Part shown: in pieces, positions 35,640 to 47,515 of the stretch
Layout of the letters: every line of letters begins with the position of its first letter
How positions within the stretch are numbered: position 1 is the first letter of the stretch
Source of the DNA: Hymenopus coronatus
Taxonomy: Eukaryota > Arthropoda > Insecta > Mantodea > Hymenopodidae
Length of the DNA stretch: 64,000 nucleotides
Direction: 5' to 3'
Assembly: GCA_030762935.1 (NCBI GenBank)
Contig: CM060899.1
Location: 12,817,001-12,881,000, forward strand
The notes under the pieces: generated by a model
Seen by the model: only the letters and a program-made list of their open reading frames with translations
Databases searched by the model: none
Told to the model about the DNA's origin: nothing
Position numbers and translations under genes: made by a program

Positions 35640-36538
35640 ATTGTTTAAAGCCGATAACGAGATGTCAAGGGGGCGAAGGTGTTCAGGGGTAATGTGTGGG
35701 GGTGGATGAAGATTGGTCAAATAAAGTATCAGAAGGGATACATTGCTAATGGAAGTTATGGTTGAGGAAAAAGTTGGGAAGTGAGGAGGCGCACAGGCGT
35801 AGCTTTTATAAAAAGCCTCTGAGCATTTATACTAGCGACGAAATTTCGACTCTTGTGGAGGTGATAGATTGCAGTTTGTTGTTGGATACGGTAGATCTGC
35901 CGGAGGGGTTGGACTTGGAATGGAAATTGACAGTGAAGGAGACCAAATTGGTGATGACTTATAGCGGGGTAAGTGAGATGAATTCCTATTTTCTGAACAT
36001 TTTGTGTACATATTTGATGAACGTGGGAATGGCGAATGGCAGTTTAACCTTGGCGGAGGGAGGAAAGTAAGTGGAAGCGTGAAGAGAGCGAGTAGGTGGT
36101 CTGCGGAGGGAAATTTGGAAATAAATTCCGAATGTAATGGAAATGGCGGGGAAACTGGGAGGATGTCGGGGAATAGTATACGAAAAGCGGAAACGCATAG
36201 CAAGGTGAAGGTAATAAAGAGGGAGATGGACGTTGCAAAGAAGGAAAAACAGGAATGAGACGAGAGGGATGATCAATATGAGAAATGCTGGAAAGAATGG
36301 AGAAAGAACTGGAACAGAAAAGGCAGAATGTGACTAGGCAGCTAATGTGGATAAACTGAACAACGAGTTTGAAGCATTAAATCAATTGATTGAGAAATTG
36401 GAAAATGCATACATTCGTGGCGTGCAGGAATTTCCTAATTATGAGGAAACATATGACGAAAACTCGGTGGTAGAGAAGGGACCAAAGGAATTTGGCGGAG
36501 GACATGCTGAGAAAGTGGTAGAGGAACAGGACTTGTAA
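35640..36538 (+). pseudogene. Unassigned Polinton-region reading frames
   Basis: Two open stretches, 35762-36070 and 36347-36538, lie in order with a frame-broken purine-rich region between. The first contains SIYTSDEISTLVEVIDCSLLL and VMTYSGVSEM. The second is acidic and probably coiled coil (LNNEFEALNQLIEKLENAY). I do not recognise a family. Position at the left end of the Polinton suggests accessory genes; equally, they may be host-derived sequence or chance. Confidence 0.3.
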
Positions 36539-36609
36539 TTTGAGATGAACTGAAAAACATAAGGTAGCTGAAACTGAATACAACAATTTGGTATAATCTA
36601 CTGTATTAA

Positions 36610-36652
36610 TTGAACTATACCTTGACATTTAATAATAATAATTTTTATTATT

Positions 36653-36708
<56 letters not shown>

Positions 36709-36727
36709 ATGTCAAGGTATAGTTCAA
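36610..36727. repeat. Perfect 31-bp inverted repeat enclosing (TTA)n
   Basis: TTGAACTATACCTTGACATT at 36610-36629 and its exact reverse complement at 36708-36727 frame a TTA tract. The TTA units near both arms also pair, extending the stem. It would fold into a long hairpin. Confidence 0.85.
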
Positions 36728-36750
36728 AAATATTAATATAGTTATGTATT

Positions 36751-36806
36751 ATGATTACTATTATGATTACTATTATTATTACTATTATTATTACTATTAT
36801 TATTAC

Positions 36807-36856
<50 letters not shown>
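36751..36856. repeat. ATT-rich microsatellite
   Basis: 12-bp ATTACTATTATT-type units grade into pure ATT repeats. Confidence 0.9.
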
Positions 36857-36858
<2 letters not shown>

Positions 36859-36859
36859 T

Positions 36860-38150
36860 CGAGTTGTTGTAGCAGTAGTTTGATATATGAAAATACGATA
36901 AATGCAATACTGTTTTTAAAAGTATATTACTCATTTTATTTTTGTAATAAAACTATTAGGACTGCTATGAAAATATGAGGAGCTAGGTATAATGTAACTA
37001 AGGTTAAATGAGCACGTGTTTGAGTAATGTATTAACAAAGTGTGCAATGCAAACATTATTTGAAAAATGAATAGAAATAAATAGTCATTGATAGAAAATA
37101 AATATAAAAAACACATACATTAAAACATACCATGGTGTTGAAACAATGAGTAGCAACATTTATACGTAGCACCAAATAACAGACATACAGAGACACATAC
37201 TGTTTACATAATGTACACTGTTGAAACAATGAAAAAGATTTATAGACACCACTAAGCAACAACAAGATTAAGAACAACGTTTACATCCATACAGAGAAAC
37301 ATACTGTTTGTGCATATGTTTGTATGGTTTCGGTTTATCATTTAATATACGCGCAAGCAGCGCTAAACACTTCAAGCAGCGAGAACTGTATATATCATTT
37401 TCATTGTTTGTTGCCAACCAAACAGTGAAATGTTTTGTAATGGACATCGCACAGTGTTGCATGGAGTACTTGGAATATCCACACTTTGTACAAGTGAAAG
37501 CAGGCATTTTAGCACAAGTAATGGCGTACATGAGATAGTTTACATTTGCACAGAAATGTGTGTAAATGTTTGTATGGGTTGGGAAGTTTCAGCATAACAC
37601 GCTGTTTGTAGGCTTGACAAAATAAGCAGCGTGATCGATAAATAATGCCAGGGACAGCAAAACAGATATCCATAAGACCATTATTATACATATAAGGTAA
37701 TCGAGATACACTGTACCCTTTCTCTTCATCATTTTTATATTTGTCAAACAAATCACAGCAAGTCCTATTTTACATACTGCTACAATGTGCAATATGTCGC
37801 GATGTATTGAGATAAAGAGCATAAAAAGCAAACATCAATGGCGAAAATGATTGTAGTTTTTCTCTTTGGGTGGTGCTATCTCAAAAGCATTACAGTTTGT
37901 ATGGGACAGACGCTGAATTGAAATGTACCACGATGGGAAATTTAATAATAATGATAATCATAATGATAATAATTATAATAACAACAATCAAATAACAATA
38001 ATAACAAAATTATTATTAAAAATAATAATAATAATAAATAATCGTCATCATCATATTAATAGAGTAAATATGTTTTCTACATTAAAAAGGAAAGAGAGAA
38101 AAAAAAAAGGAAAAAAGCACTGTACATTGCAATTATACACAGCAAAAAGC
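36860..38150. other. Polinton-interior sequence without recognised genes
   Basis: Diverged short repeats built on CATACTGTTT, TGTTGAAACAATGA and TGTTTGTATGG recur between 37110 and 37590. An AAT-rich tract lies at 37943-38040. No coding motif is seen. Confidence 0.35.
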
Positions 38151-38157
38151 ACTACCT

Positions 38158-38497
38158 TCAGGCTGGATTATGAGGCAGCAAGACAAGGTCTCTTTGCTCT
38201 AGGTTGAGCTGTTGATAGACGTTTCTGGATCGTGCCAATCGAAGGCATTTCCCCAGGGTAACGGGGACAAGCATGGGCATTCCCAACTCCATCACGTGCT
38301 CTTGATCATGCACCGCCTCGGGGATGTCGTCGGTTAAGGGAGCGAACTTGCACCTCCCAGCGCTGCGCTGCAGGAGTACATAATGTTTGTTCCACCGCGG
38401 AAAAAGATTCCGTCGCTCTGACTTCCTCGAGAATTTTGTCGAAGTGCAAGAGAACACCCGAAGCAGCGAGAAGGGTAGTGGGAAAATATTTCCACAT
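38158..38497 (-). pseudogene. Unassigned minus-strand frame
   Basis: Two overlapping minus frames (38457-38158 and 38497-38306) look like one frameshifted coding stretch. The first contains PLTDDIPEAVHDQEHVMELG and LNLEQRDLVLLPHNPA; the second contains LLHFDKILEEVRAT. GC content rises sharply here. I do not recognise the family. If real, it is a gene divergent from the polymerase side of the Polinton. Confidence 0.35.
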
Positions 38498-38499
38498 TC

Positions 38500-40070
38500 G
38501 GGGTTGAGGAGAGGGCGAGGATAGGGAGGGTGGGGAAAATACTTTTGAGGGGTTATAGGGGTGAGGACGATAGGTTGAAAAGAGTGCTACATCGGATGGG
38601 TGGGAATGATTGAAAGGAGGAGGGTACTAAGGGAAATGTGAGAAAAGGGAGGGACACTGATGCTGAATTACAAAATAATGAAGAGGGTGTTGAGGAAGCA
38701 AGTGGCTGGACGTGCGCCGAGGCGGGGTAACTGCTGGATCGCTTGAAGAGGAAGAGAATCTGATTTGGGACTGGTAGCGGGTATGATAGGGGGGTAGAAA
38801 AGGAGCAATGAAATGTGGCGGAAGAGGAGGTGAAGGAAGAGGATGGCAGCGAAACTTAACTGCTGCAGCACCACCAGCTGAAAACACCGCTGTCTGTGGC
38901 GATGCTAGGAGCCGTAAAATTTGGAATTACTTGCAGAGAAAATGAAAGGTCTGAAGATTCTCTGCCAAGCTGCTTGTGGTAGAAAAGCTGCTTGGAAGCT
39001 TGGCAAAGGTTGGTCCTGCGGAGGCAGATACGCCTGTGCTGGCTGCGACCCGATAGATTGTTTTCCCAGAGCCGGTGGACGATGGCCTACGGATGACTGT
39101 GATTGTTCTTCATGGAGTAAAACTGATGCTGCTGGTGCCTTGGCAGCTCACGATATACGCGTCCTGTAGAGAGCGACTAAAAAATGTTTTCTGTTGCCGT
39201 CACCGTGGAGAGGGGTAACTGATGCATGTCGATGGTAAGCACGGAACAACAAGACTGAGTGTGAAGCCGGGGGGCAAAAGTTGGAAGTTTTAAAGGATTC
39301 GTAATCAGTAGACGAACGTGCGTCACAGTATGGCCGCATTGATTGAATGGTTGCAAAATGCACGTGGTCTTGTTAAATTTCCGTGCGAAAGGAAGTCTCA
39401 TTAGCACGAAATTCTGGTCGGTGGCTGGAAAAACTGGTTCAGTCAGAACCGGATGCAGCGGTGGCCGGGCAGCTGGAACTAGAAGTACTCCGGAAAATGG
39501 TCCGATTACAACGTGCGGAAACTGCGGCGAGATACCCAAGGGATTTTTAATGAGGTATTCAATTGACTGTGCAGGTGGAAACTGTGGGTGCGATAACCAC
39601 CTATAAAAGCATTGGGTGATATGCCGCTGCTTGATGTGAGAATTTACCGCAAAAGAAAATATTACGAATATCCCGTGTTGTTTAGCTTTCTTACACGTAT
39701 ATGACTTTACGCGTATGCTGTGTACTTGCGAATGATTATTGGTGTCATGTTAAAGCAGTGTGTTTCATTTGATAAACTATAGAATATATTAACGCATACA
39801 GTTGTCTTTAGGTGTTCTTGGAGAATATATACCTCAAAAGACGCAGCGAAAAAATAGCGGTTCAGAGGTTGAGAAGTGCTTGTGCATATTAGATGTGTTA
39901 ATAAACATTTCATAGAAGAATGGATGAGAGGTGGGGTAAGTGAAAACTTAACCTTGCAACCCTGATTCGACATCGTTAGTCACAGAGAATTTTCCAGAAG
40001 CTTTATTCTGGTTATAGGGAAACGGAAATTACCGTGAACCCGGTGCCCAGAGATGCAAACCCCGAGCAAT
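38500..40070. other. GC-richer Polinton sequence, no gene assigned
   Basis: Frames at 38921-39169, 39343-39606 (both +) and 39177-39539 (minus) have glycine- and cysteine-rich stretches (SCGGRYACAGCDPIDC; CGNCGEIPKGF) but no family I can name. They might be remnants of accessory genes. Confidence 0.3.
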
Positions 40071-40084
40071 AGGTGTTGCTATTG

Positions 40085-43000
40085 TTTAAGGATATTCTAA
40101 ATGTTGCCAAACAGGAGGTACTGGAGAACGAACCCGGGTATTTTAGGTTTATCCATATCGGACGATACTCAGACGTCCAAAGCGAGCCTTCGGCGCATCG
40201 AGCAAGTGAACGCCAAGGCGGTTGTACAATGCATAGAAAAAGTGAGGCAGAATAATCAAGAGTTCTTGCTAGAAGGACCGCCTAAAGTCACTTTGGTGTG
40301 GACGAACAAGGTCTGGGGTTCGTGCCAAAAACCGTGCAATGACGTAAGAGTAATAACAGCATTATAGAAATCTATAGCAAGGATCACCTGTGCTTACCTA
40401 GGGCCATTGTCATCGGTAAAGCGAGGGTGGATATTGTGAATTATAGAACGATGATGCGCTGCGATTATCTCCACAGAGAGAAGGCCGTAGCACTGTGCGA
40501 TAGCATGGGGCAAGAGAACGATAAGTTTACTATAGATGAAGTCATACACTGATACGGTGTTAAAGGGCTAAGCCGTGACAGTATTTGCAGATCACACGGG
40601 AAAGCACGAGCTGTACGCGTCAGAAAAACAAAGGAATAAACACATTGACGTGATGTTTCACGAAGGGCACTTTAATGCTATCGTAGATCTGCACAAGTGT
40701 TTTAAATGCAAGTGGTATTGCCGTGAGTATGCTCATCTCATAGCACACAAAAAGAACATCATCGGTTGACCGCAACTGCAACATATCTCACCAGCAATGC
40801 GGTATGCATTCTTATGCGTACATCCACTGTTGTGCATGTCGCAAACAACTTTAAGGATTCGATATATTTTGCTAACCATGTCAAGAAAGGCGCGTTTTGT
40901 CCGAAGATCCTCTCGGTGTGCGATGTAGAGAAGGTGTGTACTTTCTGGCTATAAGTTTGTTAATTTGAGGTACACGAAAACCGTTCATAAGTGTGAACTG
41001 AGTTCGATTCCCGACAAACAATATTACTGTCTGGAGGGCATGTCTGAGAGGTTCGAAGAGCGTTTGAACAGTGGCACGATGGAAAAGGGCCACGGGCATA
41101 CGTCTTCGACATGAAACCAGAGATGGTAAAGTCCTGCCAGATGGACGTATTTGTGCTTAGTCAGGGAGCTGCTAAATTTAGAAAGGAATTCCCAGACGAG
41201 AACGGTATAGACCCGATTAGGGAATGCAGCACCATTGCGCAAGCGTGTATGTGCGTATATAGGAAGTACTGCAGTCATTGCAAGACTCACCTGAACGCCG
41301 AGCATATGTACTACATGCAACTGTACGCTTCAAAGAACAAAAAGAAACCATTGCGTGTTCATATTCATCGACTTTGAGTGTACTCAAAATACTAGGTACC
41401 GTTGGAAAGAAAACATGTACGAGCATGTACCTAACTTGTGCGTGCTGTACAAGCGTGCGCACTTTGCACTGACGAGCCTCCTAAGATGGCGTACTATACA
41501 GAGTGTGGCGAGAGAGAATGGTTTTTGTGGACGACCCCGTGAAACAACTGTTTCAGCATATGCTGCAGGCGAGGCTCGAAGCCTCGGACGTGTTCGCAGA
41601 GACCCATAAGCTGAGATATTACGGTGATCAGTTCTGATTAAAGTATATGATGCAGCAATTAAGCTGGACGTCGGAGATGGTCATGAATAGAAGCAAGATC
41701 TACAGAATGAGGTACGGTGATGTCACGTTTTTCGACTCGCTGAACTTCATACTCATGGCCCTGTCTCGCTTTTCCAATACCTTCGCATTGAACGAATGCA
41801 AAGGCTATTTCTCATACCTGTTTAATACGAAGGAAAACGACAACCACGTGAGTTCGATTCCCGAAAAAAAGTATTACTGTCTGGAGGGCATGTCTGAGAG
41901 GGTCGAAGAGCGTTTGAACAGTGGCACGACGGAAAAGGGGCATGCACATACGTCTTCGATATGAAACTAGAAATGTTGAAGCATTGCCAGATGGACGTAT
42001 TATTGCTTAGTCAAGAGCTGCTAAATTTAGAGGGGAATTCCTAGTCGAGTACGGTATAGACCCCATCAGGGAATGTAGCACATTTGCGCAAGCGCGTGAT
42101 CATCAGCACGTGCTGAGAGGGCGAGTACAGGGAGGAAAGACATGCGAAGACGTCTACTTCTTTCAGGGATGTTTCTGCCACGGCTGTCGGCGATATTTTG
42201 GTAATCGCCATGCCGCGGCATACTGCACGGGGAACTAAACCATATCCTCAAGATTGAGATCTTCCGACAGATCAAGGATGAAGGATACACTGTGGTGGAG
42301 GTGTGGGAGTGCGAATTTGGCGTCATGATGAAGGCTAGCCAGGACCTTGCGAGCCATGTCAATCATTTCCCCATACCCGAGCCCCTAAACCCCAGAGTCG
42401 CCTTTTACAGCGGTCGCACCAATTGCACCAAGACCTACTGCGAGGCCCAGGGGGGACTCCAAGATGTTCTATTACGAAATGTGAAGCCTGTATCCATACT
42501 TCAACCAGACGAAGCCATACCCCTTGAGGGCTCGCCAAGTTCCACATGGATCGCTTTTTGCGCCTAGAGAACGTGCAGATTGGCCTCTTGAATAGCGCTC
42601 CTGCCGCCTTAAGCCCTGTATCACACGGTGCTGCCGGCACAAATCGGAGGCAAGCTCATATTTTCGTTGTGTCGCGCTTGTGTGGAGGCGGAGACTCAAA
42701 ATGAATACCGACATGGCGTGGAAGAGAACGCCTTGACGGGTACCCGGATCATCGACGAGATGAAGACGGCCTTCCAGGAGGGGTAACGGCTGCTCCGGGT
42801 CTATGTGATTTTAGAGTATGACGTGGTGCAGCACGAGCCGTTCACCTGAGACAAGAGGCTGTTCAACGATTACATGAGCCAGTGCCTCAAGATCAAGATC
42901 GAAGGTTCCGGCTGGCCCAAGGAGTGCGACACGCCCGCCACAAATCCGGGCAGGCGGGAGCTGGCAAACTGATCCTGAATAGCTTCTGGGGTAAGCTAGG

Positions 43001-43560
43001 ACCGCATGATAGTCTCCCCACGTGCGAGCTGATGGACGGTACGACTGCCTGCTGGATTTGATCAACGACAGTGGAAGTGCAGTACTACGTACTCGTGTCG
43101 AAGGACGTCATGTACGTGTGGTGTGGAAGTACTGCGACCAGAATCCCAAACCGCCAATGCCGTGTTCGCGGCTTACAATACGGCGCATGCGCGCTTGATG
43201 CTATACTCCTATCTCAAGTGACTGGGAGAACGGGTGTGTTACTTCGACACCGACTCCGTTATCGCCGTCACCTCTCCAGATACATGCACGTCCTCCGTTG
43301 AACGCCTCCTGGGAGACATGATGGACGAGCTGAAGAAGTACGGACGGGTTTCTTACACTTCTCGGTTCGCCTCCAACGGGCCCAAGTACATTGCTTGGAG
43401 ATCATGTGGCCCGAGACCGGCAGGACCTTCTGGGTATGCAAAGTGAAGGGAATTACTCTGAATTTAAGTTAGCTGAAGCTGGTGAACGCCGAGGCCATTC
43501 GCGACTTGGTGCTGAGGGACCCCGGAAGGACGGTGACGCTGCCAGGTACGCGGATAGCTA
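40085..43560 (+). pseudogene. Polinton protein-primed family B DNA polymerase, decayed
   Basis: In Polintons this polymerase replicates the element from a protein primer. Recognisable pieces in order: DHLCLPRAIVIGKARVD (about 40382-40434), which fits the N-terminal region of this polymerase type; FIDFECTQ at 41364-41387, the exonuclease I motif; FFDSLNFILMALSRF (about 41730-41770), the exonuclease II region; LNPRVAFYSGRTN (about 42390-42420); an LNSFWGK-type block near 42975; and YFDTDSVI at 43240-43263, the palm motif C with both catalytic aspartates. At least ten frame changes and many stops separate these. A block of about 245 bp occurs twice, at 41005-41250 and 41853-42095. The first copy sits out of order ahead of the exonuclease motif. 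Confidence 0.85.
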
Positions 43561-43600
43561 AAAAGTCCTCTTGGACTTTGTGGTTACGGAACCCTGCGGG

Positions 43601-43858
43601 GATAGGCCGCGCCGTGGCCGAGTGGTTAGACCACTCGACTCTCACCTAGACGGCCGGGGTTCGATCCCAAGCGACCGCATGTGAGATTTGTGGTGGACAA
43701 AACGGCGCTGGGGCGGGTTTTCTCCGGGTACTCCGGTTTCCCCCGCCATCGCATTCCACCGGTGCTCCATCATCATTCATGTATCATCAGTGTCACCGCC
43801 TGCGGTGCCATTAGTAGTTAAAGCGGGCGTTAAACACTACCAAAAAAAAAAAAAAAAA
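43601..43858 (+). repeat. SINE-A copy with target duplication, inside the Polinton
   Basis: The best-preserved copy in the window, with A box TGGCCGAGTGG, B box GGTTCGATCCC and an 18-base A-tail. ACCCTGCGGG flanks it at 43591-43600 and 43859-43868. It sits between the polymerase and ATPase remnants. Confidence 0.92.
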
Positions 43859-43868
43859 ACCCTGCGGG

Positions 43869-44600
43869 AAGACCTAAGGAATTGTGATGAACAACGCGTT
43901 TTCATCGAAGACTTCCCTACGGCTACAAGAAAGCTTTTAAATGAGGTGCCAAAGACCACCGAAAGTCATTTCAAAGTGGGGACTGCACGATGCCGCGCGC
44001 CCCGAGGCGATTCAATTTTCTTAGCACGATGCTCATCATGGGGCCGTCGCGCTGCGGGAAGTGGACCTTTGTGAAAAAACTTAATATGTCACGCGGACGA
44101 CATATTTGAAGGGTGCCCGAGAAAGTTACTGTAGTGCCAACCGCAGTAGTATTCGCTGAGACTGGAAGTCTTGTTCCTGGAGTACGAGACCACGCAGGCG
44201 TCTCTGAACTGGCTTCGGTGGACGAGAACGTTATCCTGGACGATCTGATGCTGAAAGGGGACAGTTTGAACATGTCGAATTTTTCAGAGACTCGCATCAC
44301 AAGCACGTTTAGATTTTGCAAAAAGTGTTCCCGCAGGAGCAGAAGTATCGCTATACCTCTTTCAATGCCAACTACATGTTGTCTCATAAAACAACAGGGA
44401 TAAGATGCAGATGGAAAGACTGTATCTGTATATCGAATCCAGAAATTCTAGGTTTCTCTAAGAGGCTTTCGAACGATCGCACGGTTACCTGGTGCTCGAC
44501 GGCACACAATATACTCATAACTAATACAGGTATCGAACCGGTGTGCTGCCGGAAGAAATACATTTCGTATCCTCAAAAGAGATCGTACGCCACTGCGGTC
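43869..44600 (+). pseudogene. Polinton genome-packaging ATPase (FtsK/HerA type), decayed
   Basis: This ATPase packages DNA into capsids in Polinton-like viruses. MLIMGPSRCGKWTF (44029-44070) is a Walker A motif with tryptophan in place of the usual Thr/Ser, which alone would damage nucleotide binding. ENVILDDLM (about 44226-44252) fits the Walker B strand. It is followed by FCKKCSRRS and SFNANYMLSHK frames (about 44310-44395). It is shorter than the family and frame-broken. Its place between polymerase and pX-like gene fits Polinton gene order. Confidence 0.7.
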
Positions 44601-44664
44601 GTTGATTTTAAACAACCCTCCATTTGGACGTGGTGGTTATTGTCATGCATTCATATCTAGAGGC

Positions 44665-45012
44665 AGGTTAACCATGGCCATACTGTCCACGCATATCAAA
44701 GCAGCACAGAAATGTGTCCGTTTTGGCCAAGTCAAAACACAAAAAGTAGTTAAAAAGTGCCAATGGAGATCTAGTAAAGACCATTTGGGAATGTATGCAT
44801 GCTCAATGTGTGCGGAGGTCACATGTAACTACCAAAAGAAGCGCTTGGGTCGCTTAAAGAGGCATACGGCGTCTTGGAGGAAGTTGGTCGAAAAACGAGC
44901 ACCGCTGGAGAAAAAGAATTTATTGGTTCAAGTAAGAGGCTTTCTGCCCGCGCTTCTGATGCGCGTATTAGCTACGCTGGGTAGTGCACTCGTGTCGAAC
45001 CTCGCAGGATGA
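44665..45012 (+). pseudogene. Polinton pX-like small basic protein
   Basis: One open stretch with a basic N-terminal half (KAAQKCVRFGQVKTQKVVKK, KKRLGRLKRHTASWRKL) and a hydrophobic C-terminal end containing NLLVQVRGFLPALL and LATLGSALVSNLAG. A basic region followed by a Val-Gln-x-x-Gly-Phe-Leu-Pro-Ala-Leu membrane-active end is the pattern of the adenovirus pX-like protein of Polintons and adintoviruses. It is open for about 115 codons, the least broken Polinton gene here. The start is uncertain; ATG at 44674 is suitable. Confidence 0.65.
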
Positions 45013-45455
45013 AGTATGCAAGAGAGATTGTTGTTGCATCGCAGTTAAAAACCATATACAAGATTTACGTCATCGACAAAACTATTTCGAGTGTTGCCAA
45101 AGAAATCGAGCACTTGCAGGGTGATAAACTCTCAGCTGACGAAAACTGCCGTCTCGTAAAGCATTAATTGGGCCACTAAACCGATCTCGTGACACAAGCC
45201 AGATGACCTTAGCTTTAGGACCATTCCAACGATGTCAACGATGACGATTACGAAGAGGTCCTGCCGATAAAAAAGAAGGTGGAACGCAGACTCAAACAAA
45301 TCAACGCACCTTCGCATTGCAAAAACAAGAGGATGAATCCTCTATGGCCGTTAAAGGAAAAATCGAAGACGCCTCCCGCGATATACCAGTGAAACAAACT
45401 ACTCTGTCAGCCTCTATACAAGTAAAGGATAAAGAAATGGACGGAGTTATAGTGC
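45009..45455 (+). pseudogene. Small Polinton ORF between pX-like and integrase genes
   Basis: It starts with ATG at 45009 and encodes a helical, charged stretch (TISSVAKEIEHLQGDKLSAD) before stops appear. A low-complexity acidic-basic part follows (DDDYEEVLPIKKKVERR). Related elements have a short helical protein at this position. The function is not known to me. Confidence 0.35.
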
Positions 45456-46440
45456 TACTATGCAAAACCGGAACACTACGCCGAGTTAAACGCTGTGAAG
45501 ACCCTTCGCAAGGCCACGGGTGCGTCGAAGGCGAATATCGGGTCCTTCATTCAGACCCAAGACGCTTACACCCTGCACAAGCCGGAGAGAAAGCTGTTTT
45601 TCTTAAGATATTATCAGGTAACCAATCGATCTTTGGGAAGCAGATCTGAACGCCATGAATAGCGCGAGGGAACATAACAAACCGTAGTGTACTTTCTATC
45701 CATCATTGACGTCTTTCCAAAATGTGCCTGGGCCTTGGCAGGGTCCCAAGGTTGCGCGAACGTCTCGGCCCATATTTTCTCAAAACGTACCTATGATTCT
45801 GCAAACGGAGTTTACGAACAAAGCTTTTCTCGTCTTTCTAAAGAAACACAACATAAAGCATTATACGACCAGAAATAATGTAAGACCAGCATCGTGGAGC
45901 ACTTTAACCGCACCTTAAAAACCAAGATTTGGAAATACTTCACGTACAAAAACAGTTATAGATAGGTGCTTTCATCCCTACTCGAGTCTCACAATACCTC
46001 TCATCACAGGTGCATAAAATGGCGCTGAAGGACTTGCGCGTGTGTAACATTTTACAGGTGTGTCACAGTCTGTACACCAATAGGCACCTCCTCCGCACAA
46101 AAAAAGCCCAGGCAATCACGTGCGCATCTTCAAAACAAAATTAAATTCGACAAGAGGTACGAACAGAGTTGAACTGATGAAATGTTTCAGATAGCCGAGG
46201 TGGTGCGTGATCGACTAGTGTTAAATAAGTTGAAGAATCTGGTTGGATATGACATAGATGGCATATTTTACACCGACGAGTTACAAAAGGCCAGATTTTC
46301 AAGATTCAACGCACTTTACAAACCAAAGGTCGTGGGCGCAAAAAGGAGTTATTGGTAAAGTGGAAGGGGTATATGGCCGCTATCGTGGGTCCTGGCTTTG
46401 AGGATCAATTCGGCATGATTAAGACGAAATCCTTTTTTTC
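45456..46440 (+). pseudogene. Polinton integrase with C-terminal chromodomain, decayed
   Basis: This retroviral-type DDE integrase inserts Polinton DNA. Pieces in order: an N-terminal block ending DAYTLHKPERKLF (45555-45601); YFLSIIDVFPKCAWA (45690-45735), holding a catalytic aspartate; KHYTTRN; EHFNRTLKTKIWKYF (about 45899-45940), holding the glutamate; SHNTSHHRC; then after a gap LLVKWKGYM (about 46347-46375), the chromodomain core. Frameshifts join these. The first catalytic aspartate region is not visible in an intact form. Confidence 0.8.
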
Positions 46441-47515
46441 TCACTCTCGTCAGCAATGGACTATCCTAACGATAATACCACGTCCAAATTTTAAAACGTC
46501 TTGCCCGAAAGAATCGTTCTGCAGGGAGAATGGGAAGTCGCTCTGTAAAAGGTCAGGTATCCGGTAAAATGTTATAACCTCTTCCCAGTTTGTTCCCATC
46601 TGGCGAGCACCAACTACACCATGACGCACTCCAAATATAACTTAGAGATGCCGCGAGGCATCGTGCACAGTCATAAAAGCCTAGTGAACCTCGTCAACGA
46701 GGTTATACTGGAACACTTCCACGTCGAAAACGTTTTCTTCTTAAACGAGCACAAGAAAATGGCGAACATGAATGCAGGCGTCACTCATCCCGAAAAATTA
46801 CCCGACATTCCATTCGACGGCTATGTACAAAATGTTTTGCGCACGGCTAATCCGTGCCGATTGGCAGATTCGACATCCTGAACGATGCATCCAACCAGAA
46901 ACCTAAACGGAAACCTAATCGTAAACCTTCAGTTTCGTGGCAGTGAAACTCCACAAAGGGTGCGTCTCGCCTCTTAAAACCTTTTTCTTCTTCTCTGTCG
47001 GCTATCACGAAACCGAAACCCGAGGGTGTGGTATCTTCTGGTAGGGAGAGCAAGGGTTTGGAACCACACAAAGGCAAGTCAACAGTGAAGAAGGGTGAAG
47101 AGGAGAAGGCCAGGGTGCAACTTCAAACCCAGGAAAGGACGACTCAAAAACACAGCACTCATCGGGACCGCTACACTACATCCACAATTTGCACTTAAAA
47201 ACCGCTATGGCAAAAATGCTGAGTTTTGTACCTTACACCATCATCCTAGAGTAAGGACCTAAACATCCTGTAGATCTGTGTATGGGGGTTTGTTTACGAA
47301 ATCTTCACCTAATGTAATCTATTGGTCCCGCATGTGGTGGCCCAAACTTCGTGCAGGTGATAGAGAGCGTGGCCGTGGAATACGAAAAAAGCAACAATAC
47401 TTACATGAGCGATGAAAAGACTTTCTTTCCACAAAATTGGGTACCCTTGATTCAGCAAGACTTCAAGATGGTCCAAATAGATTTAAGAAACGATGTTAAT
47501 AGTGCCAGCGGTTTG
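46441..47515 (+). pseudogene. Polinton penton-like minor capsid protein, decayed
   Basis: A block reading LPERIVLQGEWEVAL across a frame change (about 46500-46550) is typical of the start of Polinton minor capsid (penton-type) proteins. The following open stretch 46621-46881 (starting MTHSKYNLEMPRGIVHSHKS) and 47351-47515 (SDEKTFFPQNWVPLIQQDFK) would be its middle and C-terminal parts. It is cut at about 47515 by LINE copy 2, so its very end may be lost. Confidence 0.6.

Noticed and set aside
36751..36978. Poly-isoleucine open frame
   Set aside because: Translation of the ATT tract.
37308..37831. Several 60-90-residue frames on both strands
   Set aside because: Low-complexity AT-rich region with short diverged repeats; no conserved motif or codon pattern.
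43610..43700. tRNA gene (A and B boxes present)
   Set aside because: No acceptor-stem closure; the boxes belong to a SINE with body, A-tail and target duplication.
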